This document shows positions 31,867 through 43,800 of a stretch of 64,000 bases of DNA, in pieces (the stretch's first letter is position 1; every line of letters starts with the position of its first letter). The notes beneath the pieces were generated by a model, which was not told the origin of the DNA, searched no databases, and worked only from the letters and a program-made list of their open reading frames with translations. The stretch covers positions 31,977,341 to 32,041,340 of the forward strand of contig NC_081844.1 of assembly GCF_963259705.1 (NCBI RefSeq), written 5' to 3'. This DNA is from Myotis daubentonii (Eukaryota > Chordata > Mammalia > Chiroptera > Vespertilionidae). Position numbers and translations under genes: made by a program.

Positions 31867-34800
31867 ATAATCCACCTGCTGGAGAGGAACATGGCGGCCT
31901 GGGTGGAGGACCCTATAATTGTCACCTACACCTGAGAACGGGTCAGAATCCGGTCACTAGAGAGGAATGGGGCACAGATGGATAACTCTACAAATGGCAC
32001 CTTGCACCTGAGAACAGGTTAGATTCCCACCATCAGAGAGGGTGGCATGACCCCTTTGATGGAGAGCTCACTCCCTGTTATGCCCGCCAGCCCATCGCTG
32101 GACAGCTCTGAGGCGGAGGAAGCCTGACCTGGTGATGAGCTACATCCTGCCTGTCCAGGAAGTAAACTGGTACCTGCTCTTCTGAGTCTGCCCTGCACTC
32201 CACACCCATTTTCAAGAACTGAGAGGCAAGTTGGTTCTCCAAGGCTGTCTTCCCCATGCAGATTTAGACACTTACATACAGTGAAGATGGTTCTCAGAGC
32301 CTCCTTCCTGGGGGCCAGGGCCACCCCAGTGACAGGGTGGTCCTTCCCAGCCTCACACCACTGCTGACCCACAAGTTCCTGGCTCCAGTCTTGCCTCTGC
32401 TCACCCTCACTCTGGCCCCAAAGAGACATTTCCAACTAAACCGGACATCTTCCCTTCCCTGTCGAACCCCTCTGTGGCTCCCCATGGCCATAGGAGGAAT
32501 CTGTGTGCCTCAGCCTTGAACTGCAGGCCCCTTTAGCCCATCCTCCCCAGCTCCTCTGGGGCCCCCCATTCCGATCCTGCCTTTGATTTTGTCACTCCCC
32601 ACACCCTAATGTCCCCCTGCTGGCCTCGGCAAATCCCATCCACCTTCAGGTCTCACCCCTCCTGTATACTCACACACATATACATGTGCTCACACACATT
32701 TACTCACGTGTACGCTCACAGTCATGCACAGCACTCACATATACATGCTCACCATGCATACTCACACATACTTGCACAATGCATTCACATACACATGCAC
32801 AAAATCCCACATGTACACACCTAAGAATATACAGTCACTATGCACACAATCATATGCCATCACCCACACATACACACATGTACTCATCCACACACATATT
32901 CACAAACCCTCACACACACACCTACAGAGGCACATGCATGTACTTGTTCCCCCCACATCACCTGGGCATACTCATGCACTCAACATGCTTGCACACATGT
33001 ACTTACACAGACATGCATGCACTCTCACATGCTCTCTTAGACACACACACACATGCAGCCACACACTGGCAGTACATTCTTTCACACACATACATTCACA
33101 CATATGTACAATCACACAGACACATACACCCATTCACACCATCACCAGAACTGCCTCCTTTTCCACCTATGCCCACTATGAAGAAGAACCAAGGACGACC
33201 AGGTGGCTGGGATGGTAGGAACAGGGCCCCCTTACCCCTTTCCCATGCCCACCACCTTGGCCTAGGGCAGCTCCTACTCACCGGCATGGTCTGGCTGCCA
33301 TGGAGAGCGTGGATTGCCGCCTGAGCCTCCGTGTGGGAGGAGAACTTCACGAAGGCACAGCCTGCTCCAAGAGAAGAACAGGGAAGAGGCAATGGGGTAT
33401 TTCTGGGTAGGTAAGACCACCGAAGCGGGGGCTGGGGACCCTGGATGGCCAGTCAGCATCAGACACATGCAGCCAGAACGTCAGAGAGCCAGCCGGCCAT
33501 TTGCTCAGACAGCTGGACAATGAAGGGTGAGACAGTAAGAGAAGCACACAGCCAGCCATGGAGTTTGACAGTCAGCCAGTCGGCCATCCATTTAGTCAGA
33601 AAGCCAGCCAGCCAGATAGCTGTTTGTCAAACCCACAATCAAGGGATGGGGACAGGCTTAGAGAACACCCACCAGCTACCAACACTAGGAGATCCAGAGT
33701 TGTAATCAGATGTGCAGAATTAAAGTGACAAACCATGAGGCACGGATGCAGAGAGATATGGTCCTGTGCACACCCAGGCAGAGATGCACTCAGACCCAGA
33801 TGGATCGATGCATGTGACCAGAGTTGGAGAAATGGGGATAAGTCACCATACAAAGGCAGACCCAGCCGACCAATCACATGAGCAGAATCGGGTGGACAGA
33901 TAGCCAGAAACCACCTGACACACGAAGACCCATACAGAAGTGGTCATTTGGATACCCGGCAGGAAGAGTCAGAGACAGAGGTGCAGGAGGAGTGATACTC
34001 AGCCCTAGTCACATACAGTCACATAGGCAGACAAGAAAACATGTCTGTGGAGGTCATTAAACAATCATTCCTAGAAGGTGCAGCCATATAGGAACGGGGG
34101 AGCGCCTACACAGAACACAGGCAAATCCAGGTGCAAACAGTCCCATGGACAGAGTCAGGTGGAGACAGGCATCCCCAGATGGACAGCTAGTAGGACCAGA
34201 CTCCACCCACCCGCCCAAGCATCTGGCCCCGCCCACCCTCGGGCGCCACCCACCAGTGCCCCTCCGCGCGGGCCCCGCCCCGGGATCCAACCCCGCCCGC
34301 CTCGTGCGCCGCCCTGCCCCCCTGTGTCCCCAGCCCTGCCCCAGGGGCAGCTCCAGCTCGGGCCTGTCACCTTTGCTGCTGCCATCAGGCCCCCGGAGCA
34401 CCGTGCACTCGTCTATGACCCCGAAGGGCTGGAACAGCCGCAGCACGTCTTCCTCTGATTGCTGCTTGTTCAGCATCCCCACAAACAGCTTCCGGTCCCC
34501 TGTGGGCGGAGGCACCCCTCAGACAAGTCCTGGCTTGAAAGCCTCCGGGAATTTCTCCCCTGGGCCCTCCAGATCTGCGCGCGCCAAGGAGGTAACAGCC
34601 GGGCGCTGCCCTGCGTCTCCCACGTTCCTGCACGATCCCATCTTCATGCCTTTGCTCACGCAGTGCCCCTCCCCCCCCCCCCCCCCCCCCCGTCTGGAAT
34701 GTCCTTCCTTCAGTCCTTCGGGGCGTCTGCACCACTGCTCCCACCTCCCAGTAAAGATGGTCTCTCCCTCCTGTGGTCTCAGAGAACCCACACAGTCCCA

Positions 34801-37800
34801 GGGTTAGGAACTACCTTGCCTGGCCTAGGTCCCTGTCGGTCTCTCTGCCATGGAGATTCTACAGGGAGGGGTGAGCGCTGATGGCCTCTGCATCCTCCCC
34901 GTGCCCAGCAGAGCTCCCTGCCCAACCTTGCGGGGCTCAGGAGGGACTAGGCAATCAATGTTTGTTGAATGAGTGAGGCATGTGTGTGCACAGGACCAAG
35001 GGCCTGGGCAGCCTGCAGTCCCTAACAGGTGGAGCTGGAGTGGGGGCCTGGCTGGGACCTGCCCAAGTCTAAGGCCAGCGGTCAGTCTGGGCCAGCCTCT
35101 CCTGTGTGAGGCACCAGAGCCCTGGCCCCTGGGGTAGTTGTGCTGCTCCCCTGTAATCAGAGACAGCGGCAGCTTCCTCTCCCCTAGACAGTAAGATGGG
35201 TTACTATGGAGACCAGTTTTCTGGCAGCTGTCACTCATGGGGTGGGAGGGAGGAAGACACAGAAGCAGAGAGATTGCAAATCAGGAAGAGAAAGACGTAT
35301 GAGAGTGAAACAGAGATAAGCAGAGAGGCACAGAGAGCAGCAGAGAGAACCAGAGACAGGAAAGAAAAAGGTAAGGAGAGAGACAGGGATATGGGGGGAG
35401 AGGGAGCAAGAGAGAGGATACAGAGATGGAGACATGCAAACCCCAGCTCTCCAATCCCTGGCCCACACTGGCGGCCTGAAAACAGGCTCCCAGCCCATAT
35501 TGGCTTCACCAGGCTCTTACACACTTCAAGCTCCAGGGGTCCTAACAGCCCCATCCCACACACCATCCCCCGGCTGGCTGTTCTCCCTCAGCCCCCAATC
35601 CACCTGAGATGGGGAGGAGGGACAAAAATCTCCAAGAATTTTTGAATCCCTCTGGGGGCAGCCAAGCACCCCCCTCCCTGGGCCCACCTCTGCTACACAG
35701 TCCGGCCCCTGCAGACACCAGGCCCCAACCTGCACGCCCACAGGCCCGCCTGTTACAGCCAAGCACACACACTTGGACATACATGCCCACGCACAGGCTG
35801 GGTGTGCAGTGGTGCACGCACCCCCCACTACACCAGCCTCAGAAACACACATGCATATGTGCACATACTTGCACCTGTCTGCACACAGGTGTGCCCAAGT
35901 ATGCATGCTTATATACACAGACATACCCACTTGTCCAAACATGCAAACGTACACACACACACATACACACAACCCCCAAAATCAATCCAGAGCCCTTCAG
36001 GGACCCCATCCCCTCTGCGAGTGAAGATCCCCATTACTGATCTCTGAGAGGAATCAGGTATTTCAGCTCCGGGGCAAGTAGCTGCACCAGGCCTGTGGCC
36101 CCGTGGTCGGGAAGTGGGGACAGAGGCCCTGCTTCCTGTCTCCACGCCGTTAGTGTGTGAGCAGGCAGGGCACTACTGCAGCCTTTTGTGCAGGAACCCT
36201 CCCTTCTTCCCCCATCCCTCCACCAACCCCCAGCCTGGAGGTCACGGAGAGATGACAACTACCTCCACGACTTTCGCTGTCCGCAGGCTTCACCTGGATT
36301 GGCCGTGCCATCTGTGGGAAAAGGGGGTGGGGAGAGGTCAAGGTCGGCAGCTGGAGCAGCGTGGGTAGAAACTTTGCCTGAGCTCTGCCAGGCAACCCTG
36401 CCTACCTCCCCAGCCTCAGCATCCCACCAGCCACCTGGCAGCAACTAACACTCCACTCAGACCAAATAATACATGGTCCCGCCCACAGGACTTTGCTCAC
36501 ACTGTCTGGAAAACTCTTACTTAGCCTTTAAAACCCAGTAACAATATCCCTTCCGCCAGGAAGCCTTCCTGCCTCCCCAAGTGCCATGAGCTGTTTGCAA
36601 AGATATCCCAACTCCGCCAGTCCCTGTATGTGATGTGACTTTGTGGTTCCTCTCCTTGAGAACTGGAATCTATTTTCCTTTTGTATCTGCACTTGGCCAT
36701 GTGACTTGCTCTGACCAATGGAAGTGAAGTTGTGGGAGTTCCAACCTTGGCCTCAAGAGACCCTGCAGCTTCCACACTTGAGACGCTGAGATTACCAAGT
36801 CATTCCAGGTCATGCTGGGGCACTATGGGAGCATGGGAGCCCTCATGCACAGAGAGGCCCCACTGACACACAGCACATAGCAGTGAGGCCGACCTGACCC
36901 AGCTTGCCCCAGTTAAGACCCAACTGATTGCAGCTGCATGAATGACCCCAGGAGAGACCAGCAGAAGAACTCCCCAGCTACAGGTTGGGATTACCAACCC
37001 ACAGAATCATGAACAAATAAAATGACTGGGGTGGGCCATAGCTGGTTTGGCTCAGTGGATAGAGTGTCGGCCTCTAGACTGAAGGGTCCCGGGTTCAATT
37101 CTGTCAGGGACACATGCCTGGGTTGTGGACTCAATCCCCAATAGGGGGCGTGCTGGAGGCAGCTGATCGATGGTTCTCTCTCATCATTGATGTGTCTCTC
37201 TCCCTCTCCCTTCCTCTCTGAAATCAACAAAAATACAGTTTAAAAAACGATTGGGATGGTGTGTTCTCAGAAGTAGCTGACCAGTATACCAAGACTGCTA
37301 CCTTTGTCAGCTCCCCAAGCCTTGGTGGGAGCACTGTCACACCTGAGTGGACCAGCCTGGATTCGTTATTCTGGACTCTCCTATCCCCTGCCCCTGGCCC
37401 TGAAAATGATGTTCAACAGAAGAAATCCACCCCCAGTTCCCACCCCCACACTTACCCAGGCACGGGTATGAGATCAGCTAATGTGGATATTTGACAACAG
37501 ACTTGAGGGATGTAGGATGGGGTGGCATTTACTTCTCCGCTGGCCCTAGGACAGAATCCTCTTCCCAACCTGGTATCTCTGGTGAACTCCTACTCATTCT
37601 TCAAATCCCAACTCAAAAGCCCCAAGCGGGCAATCCTTCCCCTCTCTGGGTTCCCTCCTCCTCTGCCTCAGGGTAGGGCATGTCTAGTGTTGCTCTTCTT
37701 CCTCTGGACTGGGGACCACAGCAGCACCCCACACAGGGCAGGGCACATGGGAGATTCAGAGGAGCCTGCTGAACTAAGCTGACCGGAAGGAAGGGGTCAA

Positions 37801-40800
37801 CATCCACCAGCACAGAAAGACACCTGGTCCCTCCCCAGCAGGTGTGGGGGCAGCGAGTGCTGGTCCTAGGTCAGACCATCTTGGAGTAGGTCCCCACCCG
37901 TCCAGAGAAGGTGCTCGATAAATGTCATGTTCTAATCATAGTGCAGCTGCCCAGCAAGCTCGAGAGAGGGGCACGGTTTCACCCCGTTATATAGATGTCA
38001 AAGTCAAGGCCCAGAAAAGTTATTTACTATATCCACCAAGGTCACGGTAGGTGAGGTGAGGCACTAGGAGTCCTAGAAGTCAAATTTAGAGATCTTGCCA
38101 CCCACTCCCACGAGTAGAGACCTCTCTCCAACGTTAAAACCCCTACGTCTTCTTCCCTCTGAACTCAAGACCCTGTCCCAGCTCTGAACCCCCTCCCTCA
38201 CTGATCACCCCTTTCCCTGGGTCCCCTCCCCGTTGATTCCCCTCCCCACTCTAGCTTACCTCCCTTTTTCTGAGTCCTTTCCTTCTCTCTGCTCCCCCAT
38301 CTGAGCCCCTCCCACTTCGGACGCCTCCCCCTTCTCTGAAAGTGTGTCCCAGGCACATGTGGGCCTGGCTGCCTCCATGTGAACTCAGCCTTGGGAGCGC
38401 CAGAACCAGAGAGGCCGCAGCCTCCCCAATCCGGTGTCCCCATTCCGGTAGCCCAACGATCTGCCACCCAGCCACACCCTCAGAGGAAGGGGGAACAATT
38501 CTCCCGTCCCTCACCCCCGCCCCCCCCCACACACACACTGAGCCTTCTCCACCTGGGTACCACACCCTGCTAGCTGGAGGCAGGAGGGGAGATGATTTCA
38601 ACCAGATGGGACCAGATTCTGGGCTGGGGGCAGACTGAGGTGGTGAAAAGAAACGGGGGGGAAAGGGGGCACCTGAGCATCAGCCTCCTGCTTCCCCACC
38701 CCTCCCACCTCACCTCCACTGGCCCTCACCTCTTCCCCCCTCCCAGCACCTTGGGCAGATGAGGATGGGGTTGCCAAGGCAACACTGATTCACCACATGG
38801 AAGCTGGCAATTGTTGTTACCATGGAAACTGCCTCTTAGGGGCGAGCCTAGCTCCTGCCTTGCACAAAAGAGATATTTAAATATAATCTTCTAGAGATGG
38901 ATGAGCCAAGAGAGGGAACAAGGGAGGGGGCCACGAGGAGGGAACCTGCCCCCAACACAGCACCCTCAACCCTCACCCCATTCTCATGGCCTGGGTACCT
39001 GCTCACCAACTGCGCCGTCAGCTGTGGCCGCAGAGCCTGGGTCTTCCGCCTCCTACCGCAAGCTCCTTCCCCCTCCAGGGTCAGCGTGGCAGGAGGAGGA
39101 GGTCCTGGTCTGCTCCCAGAAGCCAGGGGGGCAGCCCCCTCCTCTCCAGTCCCCCACTCAAAAGCCGAGGCTTGAAGGCCCAGCTATCCACACCCCACAG
39201 CCCCGTACCCGCCTTACCCACCCGCCTTACCCACTGGCCTAGAGACTCACACCAGGCTGGCTGGCATCCATGTGCTGTGGCCCGCACTGCCGGCCCTGGA
39301 CGCATAGGGGCGCATACGCAGCAAGAAAGCTGAGGCCCAGCGCCTCACTCCCTGAGCCCCACTCCCAGGCAATCCGCCAGCCACTGGCCAGGCCCTGCCC
39401 GCCCACCGGAACCCTGAGAAGGTGTGTGTGTGTGGGAGTGTCGCGGGGGGGGGGGGGGCGAGGCAGGTCTCCCCATACCCCCACCTCTCCAGTCACCCCT
39501 GCCCACCCTTCCGGTTCTGCCCACCTCCTTCCAGCTTCCTCTTTCCATCTGCCCCACCAAGGTCTCTGTGGAATGCCCTCTCTCCCTCCTCCACCTCTGG
39601 CTCCCAGTGTTGCATCTCTTCCCTCCCTGCCCCCTCCCTTCCTCTTTTCCCTTATTCAACGACGTTCCCAGTGTGCCTCGTACTGAGTAATGTTGCGTCC
39701 CAGGGAGGACCCCACTTGTCTGGTGGAGGGGAAGACAGAGGCAGGTACAGACGCTCCCAGACGCATAGGGTCAGGGTAGGGGCAGAGGGCGGAATCAAGG
39801 GCTGGAGAGCCGAGAGCAAAGAACAGTGAAGAGCCGCAGACTGAGCTGGGCTGCACTGAAGACGGAAAATCTGTGTTGGGTTTTGAAGTGAATAGGAGTT
39901 GGAGGGAGAGACTTTCTCATGCTGGAGCAATATGTATATCCACTGCCCCATTCATCTCCAAACAACTTTATGAGGTGGGAACATTCCCGTTTTGTGGATG
40001 GGCAGGTCAGAAAGAGAAAGAAGCAAGTCAGAATCAGAGGCTCAATCTCCTGCGGATTTCCTCGGGGTCCTCTGGGGGCCCAGCCACACCTCCAGCCAAG
40101 CTCCTGTGGGCTGGGGCTCTGGGGGTGTCTGTGTTTGGGGTGGGCACACATGTTAAGTGACTGGGGTCCAGTCCTTGTTCTGCCCCCCAGCTTTGGCTGA
40201 GTGACTTCAACCAAACCATACAGCATTGGGAACACAGAACCCCTTAAGTCTGACCTGTGTCTATTACAGGGGAAACGGCGGCCGCTGGGGGGAGGGCCTG
40301 CAGGAGGAGTCTCCAGTGGTCAGGTGGGGGCCCAGAAGAGCCTCCTGGGTTTGCAAACTTGTGCCTTTAGAAAATGTGGGGACTCCAGGGGAAGCCCCAC
40401 CTGGGTTGTTTCTGGGGGGGTGAAAGGAAGGAAGCAAGGTGGACCCCCACTCTGGGCTGCCCATGCCACCATTCCAGCCTCCTCCTCTCCCACTTGGGCC
40501 CAGACCAAGCCCCCCTCCACGTCTAGATGCTGCCATGGCTCCCTACTGGCCTTGGGGTAGCATTCAGTTCTTCAACCTGGCATTCGAGCCTCCTTTGCCA
40601 CTCAGGCCCAGGCATTCCTCCCATGGGGCCCCGGGGGCACTGCTGTTGCACTAACTTGGCTGGAATGTACCCCTCTGAACCCCATTCTCACCTTGAAGAG
40701 AACCCCTCAAATTCCACCTCCCCCTGAAGCCTTCCTCTCACTATCTATCTGCTTTGGTTGCTTTGCCCAGACCTTGCTTTGATCAAGGCATAACCCCCAA

Positions 40801-40873
<73 letters not shown>

Positions 40874-43800
40874 TGTTCCTCCTTGGGGTGAGCTTCTCAG
40901 GGCAGGGCTGAGGGTCTCAGTGCCTCCTTACCCAAAAAGGCCCAGCACAGAATCCACAAAGAACAGCTGACATGGGACGAGGCAAGACCTATGACTCACA
41001 GAAAGCAAAGCCTAGGTCCTGTCCCCATGGGCACAGAGCAAGCTGGAGATGTGCTGGGCACCATGCTCAGCAGGGGAGGTAGCCCACGAGTTTGTGCCAG
41101 GCCATGTCTACACTATCCCCCCTTCTTGGGAAGCAAACAGGCTTGGAAAGGCAACACGACTGGCCAGGAGTCCTACAGCTTGTCTTGCCTTGGATGGTCC
41201 AGTCATTCATTCAGCATAGATTTACCAAGTTCCCATCGTGTGCTTAGCACCTGGCAATGTGTCACCTCACAGGATCCTCAAAACACTCCTATAGTCCCAT
41301 TTCACAGGTAAGTAAACGGAGGCCTGGGAAGGTCAAAGCATTAGATGTTCAGCCCCTTGGGGCCCTTTGCTCATTTGCAGGTTTGAATTGATGCTGAGCC
41401 AAGTCGTGGGGTGTGGGTGTGGCTCCTGCAAGGGGGGCGCCTCAGAGGCTCCTCTGTGCACAGAAAGGGTTTTCAGGAAGGGTTTGGGGGGGACCCACAG
41501 CTGAACAGACAAACACATCCCTTTCAGAGGTGCTCAGATAAGCAGTAGGGTGGCGACCAGATCTGGGGTGTCCCTTGCCCCCAAGACCTTCATGACGAAA
41601 AAGATGGTGTTGCCTTAAACAGTCTGAGAGACAGCAGCTGGCCACACTGGTCTCTGCTGTGGGGCCCATTCCACTTCCAGGAACCCCAGCCTGGGGTTTG
41701 TCAGCCCAGCTGAGAACCTCTGCTGGGCCCTGAGGCACTTGCTCTGCCTGGATTCAGGGTCCTGGGTCCATTCGGGCTCTATTCTGGGATTCTGTTGTAT
41801 TCAATTTAGGATCCTATTCCAGGACGCTGAGATTTGATTAAGCTGTGTCCCCCACGGACCCTACTGGCACACGAGGAAGGAACTGGAAAGGCGGGTCATT
41901 CTTACTTCAGAAAGAAGCATTAGGGGAGGGGAGCTCGGCTGTTTCTTGGTGTGGGCGCACAGGGCAAGCAGGTGATGGCTCACTCCCTTCCTGGTTTGAC
42001 CGAGGGGAGCCGGTGGGTAAGAGAAGGGGCTCACGCAGGTCACCCAGCGGGTGAGAGGCCTGCCGCTGTATCTCACTTTTTATCAAGAGATAAAAAGACA
42101 AGTGTCCGCTGTACAATGCCTTCCCCAACTCACACACGCACACGGGGACGGGGACTGGGGTGGGGGAGGACTGCAGGGGACAGGAGAGGTGGTGGCTGTC
42201 GTGATTTCTAGATGATTCAGCTCGGGCCCCTGGCTCCCCGCTGTGTGTGCGCGAGCATGTGCGGGCACAAGGGCCGCAGGGTGGGTGTTCCAGCACGAGG
42301 CGACCTCATGAGGCTCCGGCTTTTGGTGGAGATCCCTTGGGGTGAGGGGGCTCAGACTTCGGTGTTCAGAGGCAGCGGACAGGTGCGGGGGCCTTCTGCC
42401 CCCAGCAGCCCCCTCCACCGCGCCGTCTGCCAGGAGCCTCCAGATCTGGTTCTGCCAGGCTGGTCCCACATCTGTGGGTGTCCTCGGGGGAGGGTGGCTC
42501 GCCCGGAAAGTCAACCCCTTAGCTAATCAGAAGCCAAAGATACACACACTTAGGGAGGGGTCAGAGCTTCTGGGTATGTGCCGGGTGGGCATGTGCCCAC
42601 CAGAACCAAGCACGGAAAAGGACCTCTATTTCGAACAGCAAAAACTAGAAACACCCCACATGTCCACCAGCAGGAGGAGGAACAATACACTGTGTATTCA
42701 TGTCGTGGAACGCTACACGGCAACGGAAAAGCACCCATTACAGCTGCGTGCGATGCTGAAGTAGCATCATACTAAGTAGAAAAATGCAGATGGCCTTCCA
42801 TATCATATGATTCCATTCACTTTGGGTTAAGAGGAAAACAGGCAAAAGCCATCTAATATTTTAGCAACGTATTGGCAAGTGCTGGGACCCTGGAGAAAAG
42901 CAGGGGCTGGGGACAGAAAGGTCAGAATAGTGGCTCCTCCAACAGAAAGAGAGAGGCTGGGCTGGGGGTGGGCTGGGGGTTCCTGGGATGCCGCTCGTGT
43001 AGTGACAAGGCGGGTGCTTGCTTTATCGTCATTTGTGTTGCGTGCACTTTGCTCTAAGTGTGTAGTATTTTGCAAACTTTAAGAAATAATCCTCAGAAAT
43101 CATGCTGTACTCCTGGAGGATGCTTCCCAGGCCTGCTGGTCCCCAGGGGTCCCTGCATCCTCAGGGTCCAACTCTGAGCCGCCGCCCCCTATTCATCAAA
43201 CATCAGCCCTCACCTCCCGGAGGCTAGGGACCAGCTTTCTCTTGCCCACCGTCTCCCCTCTGCCACACCAGCCCCCCTGGTGGATATGGTCTTAGATGAG
43301 AGGCCCCAAGAGTGCTGGGCAACAGTGATCATTCACACCCAGGCTCCATGTGGAGGCTGAGGAACTGAGACCCAGAGAGGAGAGGGTACTGCCCGAAACT
43401 CCTCACCTCCCAACAGTGAGCTGGCATCCAACAGAGACTCGATCCCTGCAATCTAGATATGTAATAACACTGCATTGTGTTCCCGGCTCTAGAACATTCT
43501 GGGTCTGTGCTATCCAATATGGTAGCTGACTCCTGGCCTAGGATACTCCAGGACTGCACTGTTCAGTAGGCTAGTGGGCTCCTAGTCTAGAACATTCTGG
43601 GTCTGTGATAACACAGTAGCCAACCTCTAATATAGAACGTTCTAGATTTTATCTGTCCAATGTGGTAATCACCAGCCACATGTAGTCACTTAAGTTAAAG
43701 TTTACATTTATTAAAATTAAATAACATTAAAAATTCAGTTCCTGAGTCATATTTGCCACATGTTCAAGGCTCAATAGCCACGTGGGCCTAGTGGCCACCA

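Larger units (their letters stand above)
31368..33281 (-). other. CELF5: CELF5 intron 5 with UG-rich sense tracts
   Basis: 1.9 kb. It holds a truncated VES SINE at 31668-31835, a pure AC repeat at 31836-31864, an L2-like segment around 32380-32640 and a 480-bp CA-rich low-complexity tract at 32660-33140. Both CA tracts are UG-rich in the transcript. Confidence 0.85.
34500..36262 (-). other. CELF5: CELF5 intron 3
   Basis: 1.76 kb. It contains a 21-nt poly-C run (34671-34691), an L2-like part around 34570-34740, an imperfect RFX-like site (GTTACTATGGAGAC, 35200-35213), a GA-rich tract (35240-35430) and a CA-rich tract (35740-35970) that is UG-rich in the transcript. Confidence 0.75.

Noticed and set aside
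32686..33324. 212-codon plus-strand open frame
   Set aside because: Generated by the CA-rich tract (HTHT-type peptide), antisense to CELF5 intron 5.
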